A stretch of DNA of 14,755 nucleotides, taken from Kiritimatiellales bacterium (lineage in GTDB: Bacteria; Verrucomicrobiota; Kiritimatiellia; Kiritimatiellales; Pontiellaceae). The notes beneath the pieces were generated by a model that searched no databases, had not been told where the DNA came from, and saw only the letters and a list, made by a program, of their open reading frames with translations. The stretch lies in NCBI GenBank assembly GCA_030621805.1, contig JAUXGY010000012.1, forward strand, positions 1 to 14,755, in the 5' to 3' direction. Positions 6,428 to 12,979 of the stretch are shown here, one piece after another. Numbering within the stretch: the stretch's first letter is position 1; every line of letters starts with the position of its first letter. The translations under genes were made by a program, and so were the position numbers.

Positions 6428-8563
6428 ATGGGTGAAACCGACAAACAAAGAGAAACCGCATTCAAGGTGGTTCAAATGCTACAGGGAGAAGGATTCATTG
6501 CCCTCTTTGCGGGCGGATGCGTGCGCGACCACCTGTTGGGTCGCACCCCTAAGGATTACGATGTTGCCACTGATGCCTTCCCCGAAGAAGTCGAAGCCCT
6601 CTTTCCCAAAACCATTCCGATCGGAAAGGCCTTCGGCGTCATTGCCGTCGTTGAAGACAAGGAGACCGTCGAGGTGGCCACCTTCCGCGAAGAAGTCGGA
6701 ACGCTTGATGGCCGTCACCCTGAAACCATCCTATTCAGTGCCGCCAAGGAGGATGCCCTGCGGCGTGACTTCACCATTAACGGCATGTTCTACGACCCTA
6801 TTGCTGACCAGCTCCACGACTATGTCCACGGTCAACGCGACCTCAAGAAAAAGATCATCACCGCCATCGGCGATCCCATCGAACGATTTATGGAGGACCA
6901 CCTGCGCATGCTGCGCGCCGTGCGCTTTGCACATAATCTTGATTTTGCACTCGACCCCAAAACCGAGGAGGCCATCCACTCCATGGCGCACCTCATCACC
7001 AAGATCAGCGCCGAGCGTATCGAGGCCGAGTTCACCCGCACCCTCACCGAAAGTTCCAAGCCCGGCGATGCGCTTAAACATCTTCACCGGCTCGGCCTGC
7101 TCGAGCACATCCTCCCCGAAATCATTCCCATGATCGGGCAGGAGCAACCTCCCCAGTTCCACCCCGAAGGCGATGTCTTCGAACATACGGTCCTGATGCT
7201 GAACCTGATGAATGGGCAGGCTGGAAAACCCGCCCCACGGGGAGATGTGGAGCAGGCTTTCCAGCCTGCTCACCCGGAGGACGAGCTCGTCACCAACCCC
7301 TTCCGCCCCGTGGAACCCTCCGAATCCCTTCACACCACCCGTCGGCGTCTTCCCCACTGGCATCAAGATTCACGTATCTACTTCGTCACCTTTCGACTGG
7401 CCGACTCCATCGCCAAAACCAAGCTGAATCAATGGAAAGAGGAGCTCGATATCTGGCGAAATAACCAGCCCAGCCCAGATGCGGAGCAAATCCTTGGTGA
7501 ACAAGCTCGCCGCTATCGGGATAAACAACAGGAGTGGCTCGACCAAGGACACGGTTCCTGTGTTTTAAAAAACCCCGTGCTTTCAGAAATCATCGAACAA
7601 GCCATGCTCCACTTCGATGGCCAACGCTATCAACTGGGCACCTACGTCATCATGCCCAACCACGTGCATGTGGTGATCGAGCCTGCCCAAGGCCACTCCC
7701 TCTCCAGCATTACGCAGTCGTGGAAAGGATTTTCCGCCCATGAAATCAATAAGGTGCTTGGCGCAAAGGGACCGCTCTGGAAGGACGAGTCGTTCGACCA
7801 TATTATTCGCCGCGAATCTTCCTATTTAAAGTTTCAGGACTATATCCGCGAAAACCCTGCAAAAGCACGACTGGCCGCACCTAGTTTTCGACTGGGTGCG
7901 GGAACTTTGCGGGTGGTCTTTTCGACTGATGGGCAGGCTGGAAAGCCTGCCCCACTAGGGGATGTGGAGCAGGCTTTCCAGCCTGCTCACCCAGAACACA
8001 AGCCAACCTACACCCCGCGCGAACTGGCCTACACGGTGCTGCTTCACGATGTGGGAAAACCGCCAACGGCAAGCGTTGGCCCCGGAACGGACGGCGATTT
8101 GCGTATCCGTTTCGATGGACACGCCACCGTTAGTGCAGAGATGGCGGAAACGATCCTGACCCAACTCAAGTTTCCGAACAAAGAGAAACAGCACATCGTC
8201 GCGGCCATCCGCGGACACATGCGCTTTATGGATGTGCAGAAAATGCGAACCTCCACCCTTCGTAAAATGATCGGCGCGGAAACCTTCGACCTTGAAATGG
8301 CGCTGCACCGCATCGACTGCCTTGGCTCACACGCGATGCTCGACAACTATGATTTTGTGCATGGCTACATGGAAAAGATGGCCAACGAACCGATCCTTCC
8401 CGATCCGTGGCTGTGCGGGCATGACCTGATTGACATGGGCATTAAAGAAGGCCGACTCATTGGGGAAATCCTAAAAGAAGCCTACGATGGACAGATGGAG
8501 GATCGCTTCGCCAACCGCGACGAACTACTCGATTGGGTGCGTGCATCCTACCCTTCCGACTGA
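6428..8563 (+). CDS. cca: CCA tRNA nucleotidyltransferase with in-frame REPIN/RAYT insertion
   Basis: The enzyme adds or repairs the 3' CCA end of tRNAs. The catalytic head is intact: GGCVRD (29-34), KDYDVAT (42-48, carboxylates D43 and D45) and RRDFTINGM (112-120), then the tRNA-binding helical region with DHLRMLRAVRFA (157-168). The C-terminal HD domain begins with FHPEGDVFEHT (244-254) and continues with LLHDVGKPPT (538-547), H565 and H597. Between these halves lie residues 262-522, which are foreign: two translated palindromic repeats and a complete HUH transposase domain. Removing 7213-7992 (780 nt, exactly 260 codons) leaves a continuous 451-residue protein of the usual size for this family. 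The ATG at 6428 follows a weak GGA site. The last 16 nt overlap the 3' end of the convergent OB-fold gene. Whether the 711-residue product still works is unknown; the insertion sits in a loop between two predicted HD-domain helices. Confidence 0.93.
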   Translation: MGETDKQRETAFKVVQMLQGEGFIALFAGGCVRDHLLGRTPKDYDVATDAFPEEVEALFPKTIPIGKAFGVIAVVEDKETVEVATFREEVGTLDGRHPETILFSAAKEDALRRDFTINGMFYDPIADQLHDYVHGQRDLKKKIITAIGDPIERFMEDHLRMLRAVRFAHNLDFALDPKTEEAIHSMAHLITKISAERIEAEFTRTLTESSKPGDALKHLHRLGLLEHILPEIIPMIGQEQPPQFHPEGDVFEHTVLMLNLMNGQAGKPAPRGDVEQAFQPAHPEDELVTNPFRPVEPSESLHTTRRRLPHWHQDSRIYFVTFRLADSIAKTKLNQWKEELDIWRNNQPSPDAEQILGEQARRYRDKQQEWLDQGHGSCVLKNPVLSEIIEQAMLHFDGQRYQLGTYVIMPNHVHVVIEPAQGHSLSSITQSWKGFSAHEINKVLGAKGPLWKDESFDHIIRRESSYLKFQDYIRENPAKARLAAPSFRLGAGTLRVVFSTDGQAGKPAPLGDVEQAFQPAHPEHKPTYTPRELAYTVLLHDVGKPPTASVGPGTDGDLRIRFDGHATVSAEMAETILTQLKFPNKEKQHIVAAIRGHMRFMDVQKMRTSTLRKMIGAETFDLEMALHRIDCLGSHAMLDNYDFVHGYMEKMANEPILPDPWLCGHDLIDMGIKEGRLIGEILKEAYDGQMEDRFANRDELLDWVRASYPSD
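7213..7275 (+). repeat. Left REPIN (REP doublet)
   Basis: Two 22-nt palindromes are separated by 14 nt. The inner one (7250-7271) is perfect: a 9-bp stem GAGCAGGCT/AGCCTGCTC with loop TTCC. The outer one (7214-7235) should pair GGGCAGGCT with AGCCTGCCC, but its right arm reads AACCCGCCC, giving two mismatches. The two palindromes are inverted relative to each other, so the doublet can also fold as one long hairpin. It is translated in cca as GQAGKPAP...DVEQAFQPAHPE. Confidence 0.9.
7310..7924 (+). other. RAYT (Y1/HUH transposase) domain coding region inside cca
   Basis: This segment corresponds to residues 295-499 of the cca product and matches the REP-associated tyrosine transposase family, which nicks single-stranded DNA at REP hairpins. 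Visible marks are the N-terminal block RRRLPHWHQDSRIYFVTFRL (305-324), the HUH motif in MPNHVHVVIEP (H412, H414), GPLWKDESFDHIIR (448-461), and YIRENPAKARL (472-482). The last carries Y472 as candidate catalytic tyrosine; Y466 is the alternative. The ending FRLGAGTLRV is typical of the family as I recall it. All family landmarks are present with no frameshift. A GTG at 7310 in MEPSESLHTTRRRLPHW context could be its original start, but no ribosome binding site precedes it. It has no stop of its own before the right REPIN, so any product would be fused to the C-terminal half of Cca. Confidence 0.85.
7930..7992 (+). repeat. Right REPIN (REP doublet)
   Basis: Both palindromes are perfect: 7931-7952 (GGGCAGGCT, loop GGAA, AGCCTGCCC) and 7967-7988 (GAGCAGGCT, loop TTCC, AGCCTGCTC), with 14 nt between. 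The second palindrome is the reverse complement of the first at 20 of 22 positions, the hallmark of a REPIN. It lies directly after the transposase coding sequence, in the same orientation as the left copy, and is translated in frame. Confidence 0.92.
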
Positions 8564-9168
8564 GGACGAATATCGGACGGTTTGCGCACCTTGAGCTGCT
8601 TCCGTCCTTTATAGAAACCGAGGGTTCCCCTGACTTCCAAGAGGGCGCCAGCCGTCACCTCTTGTTCTGGAACAAACCAATGGACAATCTCCAGCGAACC
8701 GTTGGAGGTGGTCAGGATTATTTTTCGAGGCGCCCTTGAATCTAACGGTGGAAGCCATACTTCGGAGACCTGTCCGTAAACAACAATGGACGGCGCGGCT
8801 TTCTGAACCACCATCTGTCCGGCCTTGCGAACACGCATGCGTAGCTGGTTGCCTGTCCCCACGTTCAGGCGGCCTGTCGCACTAATGTGGCAACCGGCTT
8901 GAGGAAGTTTTCCCTCGGGGGCGTGAGTGAGAAATACGGGTAGCGAGCCGGTTTCATCGGCAATCAGATAGAGCACCGCACCGCCGCGCAACATACGGGC
9001 ATCGGATTTGAGCACACCCTGCACCCTCACCTTGGAAAAGTTCATGGTGGGTTTTATTTCGCCAATGCTGACCTGCGGAACTTCGCGGTGAATCCGATGG
9101 AGATTGAACAGGAATAATACAAGAAGAACAGCACCCCATAGACCTCGCCGGAGGATTCGGGATGCCAT
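8548..9168 (-). CDS. Membrane-anchored tandem OB-fold-like protein, function unknown
   Basis: I do not recognise a named family. Residues 10-23 form one membrane anchor (LWGAVLLVLFLFNL) after a short basic N-terminus, putting the rest in the periplasm. The remainder reads as two OB-fold-like beta modules. The first is about 46-115 (VRVQGVLKSDARML ... LYLIADETGSLPVFL ... ISATGRLNV). The second is about 127-197 (IVVYGQVSEVWL ... KIILTTSNGSLEIVHW ... LEVRGTLGFYKGRKQLKV). Both have the pattern of a turn after VxGxV, a central strand pair, and a closing VRGTL-type strand. It is the last gene of the Lol/Mla-type operon, starting 11 nt after the mlaD stop, so a role in envelope lipid traffic is plausible but unproven. 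Its 3' end overlaps the convergent cca by 16 nt. Confidence 0.8.
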   Translation of the reverse strand: MASRILRRGLWGAVLLVLFLFNLHRIHREVPQVSIGEIKPTMNFSKVRVQGVLKSDARMLRGGAVLYLIADETGSLPVFLTHAPEGKLPQAGCHISATGRLNVGTGNQLRMRVRKAGQMVVQKAAPSIVVYGQVSEVWLPPLDSRAPRKIILTTSNGSLEIVHWFVPEQEVTAGALLEVRGTLGFYKGRKQLKVRKPSDIRPQSEG

Positions 9169-9179
9169 GCGCTTTTTGA

Positions 9180-10115
9180 TTAGAACGCCCCGAACAGCAC
9201 GCTACCGAAGGAGGTGATCGGCGAGGCCTCGCGAAGATCGTCGACGGCGGCGCGGACGTCTTCAACCAGCAGGGTGGTTTCGTCGTAGAGCTTGGCATCG
9301 CGCACGAGCCGACCAAGCGTACCTTCGCCCTTGTTGATGCTTTCGGAAATACTGCGGGCGGAAGCCAGCGTGGCCTGCAAATCCTGGAAGGCCATCTCGT
9401 CGCCCGACATCAACTGACCGAGGGTTCCCTTGCCGTCGGCCAAGTTCTGACTGATAGTTCGAATATTGGCCATCAGCGCCTTGCCGTCCTCATACATTTG
9501 CCCGTCATCCTTGGCCAGCAGTTTTCCCAACGAGCTTTCACCCCCCGCGATCCGAGCCATGACCTGTTTTAAATCCTCGCTGACCTCGGCAATATTATCA
9601 TGAATGGTTTCGTCTTTGAGCAACTTTCCCAGCGTTCCTTCTCCGGCGTTGACGGCATCGATCATCGCTTGGAATTCGCCAATCGCGAGGCCCAGTTCCT
9701 CGATCATATCCACGGGTTTTGACCCGAGAATGGTCATATTATCACTCAGGTCCGGTGCCTCCGTGGGGCCTTCGTATATTTTTAGATGCTTGCCCCCGAG
9801 CATGGAGGCATCGACGACATCGATTTTATACCCCTTCCGCAGCTGGAGCGGAACATCCAGCGAAGCGTAGACGCGCACATGACCCTCTTGTAGATCCATC
9901 TGCTTGACGCGGCCCACATTCATGCCACGCAGATAGACGTTGTCGCCTTCGCGCAGCCCGCTGATCTCGGAGAAGACAAACTCATAGGCGTAGGTTTTTT
10001 TCCAAAGCTTTTCCTGGCTGAGGATGATCGTGAAGATTCCCAGCGCAATCAGCACAGTAAACATGAACAGCCCGACTAAAATTTCGATAGAGACTTCACG
10101 CCTGTATTTATTCAT
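9180..10115 (-). CDS. mlaD: MlaD family protein (MCE domain) with C-terminal repeats
   Basis: MCE proteins form periplasmic rings or tubes through which phospholipids move between the membranes, fed by the MlaE permease and MlaF ATPase. Residues 9-32 are the membrane anchor and about 42-118 the MCE domain (FSEISGLREGDNVYLRGMNVGRVKQM, then LDVPLQL and DASMLGGKHLKI). The C-terminal part carries four repeats opening with GEGTLGKLL (158), GGESSLGKLL (191), GKGTLGQLM (228) and GEGTLGRLV (263), spaced about 35 residues, in a helical region that could extend the ring as a stalk. At 311 residues it is much longer than E. coli MlaD (about 183) and closer to the longer MCE forms of other phyla. Its ATG lies inside the end of mlaF with an 8-nt overlap, so translation is probably coupled. 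Confidence 0.92.
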   Translation of the reverse strand: MNKYRREVSIEILVGLFMFTVLIALGIFTIILSQEKLWKKTYAYEFVFSEISGLREGDNVYLRGMNVGRVKQMDLQEGHVRVYASLDVPLQLRKGYKIDVVDASMLGGKHLKIYEGPTEAPDLSDNMTILGSKPVDMIEELGLAIGEFQAMIDAVNAGEGTLGKLLKDETIHDNIAEVSEDLKQVMARIAGGESSLGKLLAKDDGQMYEDGKALMANIRTISQNLADGKGTLGQLMSGDEMAFQDLQATLASARSISESINKGEGTLGRLVRDAKLYDETTLLVEDVRAAVDDLREASPITSFGSVLFGAF

Positions 10116-10875
10116 GGATCATCCCGGTTTCCCATTGTCCTTTTTTCGTAATGTACTGCGATTCCAAAAAGCTCTGTACGGTGGGGTCTTTCGACCGGAT
10201 AAACGCTGCAGGGGTTGCGTTCTCCACGATCTTCCCCCCGTGCAACATCATGATACGCGAACCAATCGCCAAGGCACTATGCAGATCGTGGGTCACTACC
10301 ACGCTCGTTATACCGAGTTCTCTGCGCATATCCACAATTAAATGGTCAATGCGCCGGGAGGTGACGGGATCGAGGCCGGAGGTGGGTTCGTCGTACAGCA
10401 CGATCTGCGGATCCATCACAATGGCCCGGGCCAACCCGGCGCGCTTCTGCATACCGCCGGAGAGGTCGGCTGGAAATTGGTCGGCCGCATCGGAAAGGTT
10501 GAGCAGACGCAACTTCTCAGCAACGAGCGTATCGATTTCCTGCTCGCTCATTTTTGTGTGTTCCCGTAGCGGAAGGGCCACGTTGTCCTTGACCGACATC
10601 CATTGAAGCAGTGCCGCGCTTTGGAAGAGCACACCGAACTTGGAACGGATGGTTTGCAGTGCACCCCGGCTAAGGTGGTTGATGGGTTCGCCATCGATCA
10701 GTACGCTGCCGGCATCCGGTTGCATCAGGCGGATCATGTGCTTGAGCGTCACGCTCTTGCCCGCGCCGGAGAGGCCGACAATCACAAAGGTTTCGCCCTC
10801 CCCCACCTCGAAGCTAATGTTATCGAGTACGGTTTTTCCAGACAGCACCTTGGTAATGTTTTCGAAACGAATCAT
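10108..10875 (-). CDS. mlaF: Phospholipid ABC transporter ATPase MlaF
   Basis: This is the cytoplasmic ATPase that drives the MlaE permease. Motifs in order: Walker A GLSGAGKS (34-41), Q-loop FQ (Q85), signature DLSGGMQKRAGLARA (137-151), Walker B IVLYDEPTSGLDP (158-170) and the switch histidine H196 in VVVTHD. The signature LSGGM in place of LSGGQ is typical of MlaF-type ATPases. The length of 255 aa is close to family members. The start at 10875 (MIRFENITKV) is chosen because it forms an ATGA overlap with the mlaE stop; an extension upstream to 11001 would lie antisense-like within mlaE and has no family similarity. As the only ATPase in this operon it could conceivably also serve the upstream LolC/E-like permease, but its sequence is Mla-type. 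Confidence 0.95.
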   Translation of the reverse strand: MIRFENITKVLSGKTVLDNISFEVGEGETFVIVGLSGAGKSVTLKHMIRLMQPDAGSVLIDGEPINHLSRGALQTIRSKFGVLFQSAALLQWMSVKDNVALPLREHTKMSEQEIDTLVAEKLRLLNLSDAADQFPADLSGGMQKRAGLARAIVMDPQIVLYDEPTSGLDPVTSRRIDHLIVDMRRELGITSVVVTHDLHSALAIGSRIMMLHGGKIVENATPAAFIRSKDPTVQSFLESQYITKKGQWETGMIHE

Positions 10876-11684
10876 ACGTAGAAGAGCCTCGTAATTATAT
10901 AGCCCAGTACCAGAATAACGAGGAACGAAATAATGACAGAGCGGCGGGTGGCCCGGCCGACACCCACCGCGCCATCGCGCGTCATGAAGCCTTGGTGGCA
11001 CGCCACGCCCGTGATGACGATTCCAAATATAAAGGCTTTGAACAAACCGACGTAGAGGTCCTTGTTGGTGGAAAACTGCGTGGCGTTGTCCATATAGGCC
11101 TGCATAGAAACACCAAGCTGGGTGGAACCCACCACGGCGCCGCCCAGGATGCCGAGGATGTTGGTGTAGACGGTCAGAATGGGCATCATGACCGTTAAGG
11201 CCACCAAACGCGGCATAACGAGAAAGCGGTTGGGGTTGATGCTCATCACCTCGAGTGCGGCAATTTCTTCGGAGACCGTCATGGTGCCGATCTGCGCGGC
11301 AATGGCGGAACCGACACTTGCGGCAATGATCAGCCCAGTCATGAAAGGACCCATTTCGCGAATCATCGAAACGGCAACGGCGGAGCCAATGTAGACCTCC
11401 TGTCCGTAGCGGCGAAGCTCGAGGCCGGTTTGGAGCGCGAGGATCATTCCGGTGAACAGTGCCACGACGGTAATCACAGCCAGACTCTTAATCCCGGTGA
11501 TGAACATTTGCGTGGCGGTTTCAGAACGGCTACGTTTCGAAAACACGAAGCGGGTAAAATAGGCGGCCTCCAGCAACATGAACATGCCATGCCCGGTATC
11601 GTGCATCAGTTGCAAGACCTGACTGCCAAGACGCCGGACCGAACGGGCGGGGGGGCGTATGGAATCTATGATGAAATGGCTTAT
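10872..11684 (-). CDS. mlaE: Phospholipid ABC transporter permease MlaE, probable ATA start
   Basis: This is the inner-membrane permease of the Mla system, with about five membrane helices. Family marks include GLELRRYG, SMIREMGPFMTGLIIAASVG and EEIAALEVMSINPNRFLVMPR, with ITRLFYV at the end. The first ATG in frame is at 11606 and a TTG lies at 11615, but the conserved N-terminal piece reading RRLGSQVLQLMHDTGHG extends upstream of both. Following the frame upstream leads to ATA at 11684-11682, preceded by GAGGAG at 5 nt and overlapping the previous gene's TAA as ATAA. From there the protein is 270 residues, close to the family norm of about 260. ATA is a rare initiation codon, so the start is an inference; the gene itself is certain. 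Its TGA overlaps the mlaF ATG. Confidence 0.9.
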   Translation of the reverse strand: MSHFIIDSIRPPARSVRRLGSQVLQLMHDTGHGMFMLLEAAYFTRFVFSKRSRSETATQMFITGIKSLAVITVVALFTGMILALQTGLELRRYGQEVYIGSAVAVSMIREMGPFMTGLIIAASVGSAIAAQIGTMTVSEEIAALEVMSINPNRFLVMPRLVALTVMMPILTVYTNILGILGGAVVGSTQLGVSMQAYMDNATQFSTNKDLYVGLFKAFIFGIVITGVACHQGFMTRDGAVGVGRATRRSVIISFLVILVLGYIITRLFYV

Positions 11685-12979
11685 GGTTGCTCCTCATCGT
11701 TGCCGAATCCCATAAACAGAAAGCGGTATCGGCGACTATTCTCCATCTTTTTATAACCGATGAACCCTTTGAGCAAGCTCCATTCAAACTGCTCGGCACT
11801 CTTCGTTTGACGATAGAGTCCCCACAAAACATGGTGTCCCACCTCGCCCTCCGTATTGACCCGACGGTAGAGTGTCCACCACGGTGCCCAGTTGCGCTCG
11901 ATGCCCGGCGTGTTGCGCAGCGGCCAAAGTTCCAAGGTTCGGAACCGACTGTTTCCATCCTTGCGCTCCCAGCTCATCAGCGGCCAGATTTTCCAATAGC
12001 GGGATGGGACATCACCGACCTCATGCAGAGCGCTTTTCTTGGTGACGACATCCGTTTGGTAGGAGAAAAACGGGACGAGCAAGCGGCGGTGCTGGATGTG
12101 GCGGGCATACTCGGTCTGGTTGTTCCAAATAAAGGGCCAAAGGAAATACTGCTTGGTCAGCGTACCGAGGTGTTTCTTGCCGTAAAGCGGCCAAACGATG
12201 CGCTTGTACATTTCGCCGTCTGCCATCTGAATGAACGGCCATGGTGCGTGGACAATCCACTGCTCCTCGCTGGTCATGTAGCGGAAGAGCGGAGCGATAA
12301 GCCAATAGTTATCCGCCCGCTCCGTTTTGATGTGTCCATAGACGGGAACCAGGATAAAACCACCGCCGGGATTACGCTCGTTGGTATATTTAACAGAGGT
12401 ATAGATGGGCCAGAGGACAAACTTCTTGTTGTATTCGCCGAAGACGCTCGACGTTCCGTAAAGCGGCCAAACCCGGAAACGCGCCACCTTCTCCCCCGAA
12501 GACTTTGACCCGATCGGCCACAGTACGGTGGTCGTCTTGACATCGTTCACGCTCGACGTTCCATAGAAGGGAAACAGCACAAACATCATTTTATCGCGTC
12601 CCATGAACTCATGAATGGTTCCGCCTAAGGGGAAGATCGCAAAATAACCTTCGCCGTTGGCATCCACCCCCTGAAAATAAAATGGGATCACCCAATTGCG
12701 ATGGCGGTCATCGTCCGGCGAAAAATCCTGCGAGTAACCAAAGAAGAGGAAGCGGCTGTACTGTTCTTCCTTAAACCCCTTCCTTGTGTAGAGTGGCCAA
12801 AGATAATCCTTTTGCCAGCGTTCCGTGGCTGGATCTTCGACGTGCGAGTAGAACGGCCGCACCGCCAAAAACTCCATCCCGTTGGTTTCCGACACGCCTT
12901 CATAGATCGGATCCCAATCGAATTCGGCCTCAACGGTCACCCCGCAGAGCACCCACAAAATTACCAACACCTGCCTCAT
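11681..12979 (-). CDS. Secreted aromatic-proline (WPLY) repeat protein, function unknown
   Basis: I do not recognise a named family. Residues 1-18 form a signal peptide (MRQVLVILWVLCGVTVEA, probable cleavage after VEA). The mature part contains about 21 copies of a short hydrophobic-Pro-aromatic motif. Examples are RPFY (41), LWPLY (60), VIPFY (97), IFPLG (115), LFPFY (135), VWPLY (170), LWPIY (189), LVPVY (210), VWPLY (262), LWPFI (280), LVPFF (301), IWPLM (331) and LWPLR (351). Spacing is mostly 16-21 residues. Between motifs lie charged turns, so it reads as a chain of short beta-hairpins: an outer-membrane barrel or a solenoid. It overlaps the upstream permease gene (ATGA) and the downstream mlaE (ATAA), so it is made together with the Lol/Mla proteins and may be an outer-membrane partner of lipid transport. 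The frame is intact throughout. Confidence 0.85.
   Translation of the reverse strand: MRQVLVILWVLCGVTVEAEFDWDPIYEGVSETNGMEFLAVRPFYSHVEDPATERWQKDYLWPLYTRKGFKEEQYSRFLFFGYSQDFSPDDDRHRNWVIPFYFQGVDANGEGYFAIFPLGGTIHEFMGRDKMMFVLFPFYGTSSVNDVKTTTVLWPIGSKSSGEKVARFRVWPLYGTSSVFGEYNKKFVLWPIYTSVKYTNERNPGGGFILVPVYGHIKTERADNYWLIAPLFRYMTSEEQWIVHAPWPFIQMADGEMYKRIVWPLYGKKHLGTLTKQYFLWPFIWNNQTEYARHIQHRRLLVPFFSYQTDVVTKKSALHEVGDVPSRYWKIWPLMSWERKDGNSRFRTLELWPLRNTPGIERNWAPWWTLYRRVNTEGEVGHHVLWGLYRQTKSAEQFEWSLLKGFIGYKKMENSRRYRFLFMGFGNDEEQP

Larger units (their letters stand above)
7213..7992 (+). mobile_element. REPIN-RAYT-REPIN element inserted in cca
   Basis: The 780-bp unit consists of a 63-bp palindromic doublet (7213-7275), 654 nt coding for a REP-associated tyrosine transposase, and a second 63-bp doublet in the same orientation (7930-7992). 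The doublets match at 58 of 63 positions. Excision at the doublet ends would rejoin CTG ATG AA with A GAA CAC AAG and keep the cca frame. The whole unit is free of stop codons in that frame. No target duplication is evident, as expected for this family. I place the ends from the extent of repeat identity, so they could be off by a few bases. Confidence 0.85.

Noticed and set aside
6353..6475. 41-residue N-terminal extension of DsbD
   Set aside because: It precedes a clear signal peptide with its own ribosome binding site, and it would cover the divergent promoter region and the start of cca.
6731..7366. A 211-codon minus-strand frame opposite cca
   Set aside because: It is antisense to the conserved nucleotidyltransferase head and has no recognisable domain or ribosome binding site.
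7213..7992. Intein within Cca
   Set aside because: No Cys/Ser at the first position, no terminal His-Asn followed by a nucleophile, and the inner domain is an HUH transposase with REP palindromes, not a homing endonuclease with splicing blocks.
7213..7992. CRISPR-like direct repeats in cca
   Set aside because: There are only two copies, 654 nt apart, and the interval is protein-coding; the repeats are paired palindromes.
10876..11001. 42-residue N-terminal extension of MlaF
   Set aside because: It would overlap mlaE widely and lacks family similarity; the ATGA overlap start fits the operon pattern.
11687..12508. A 273-codon open frame on the plus strand opposite the WPLY-repeat gene
   Set aside because: It lies entirely antisense to a gene with a signal peptide, repeats and overlapping neighbours; the protein has no domain and its openness follows from the codon bias of the other strand.
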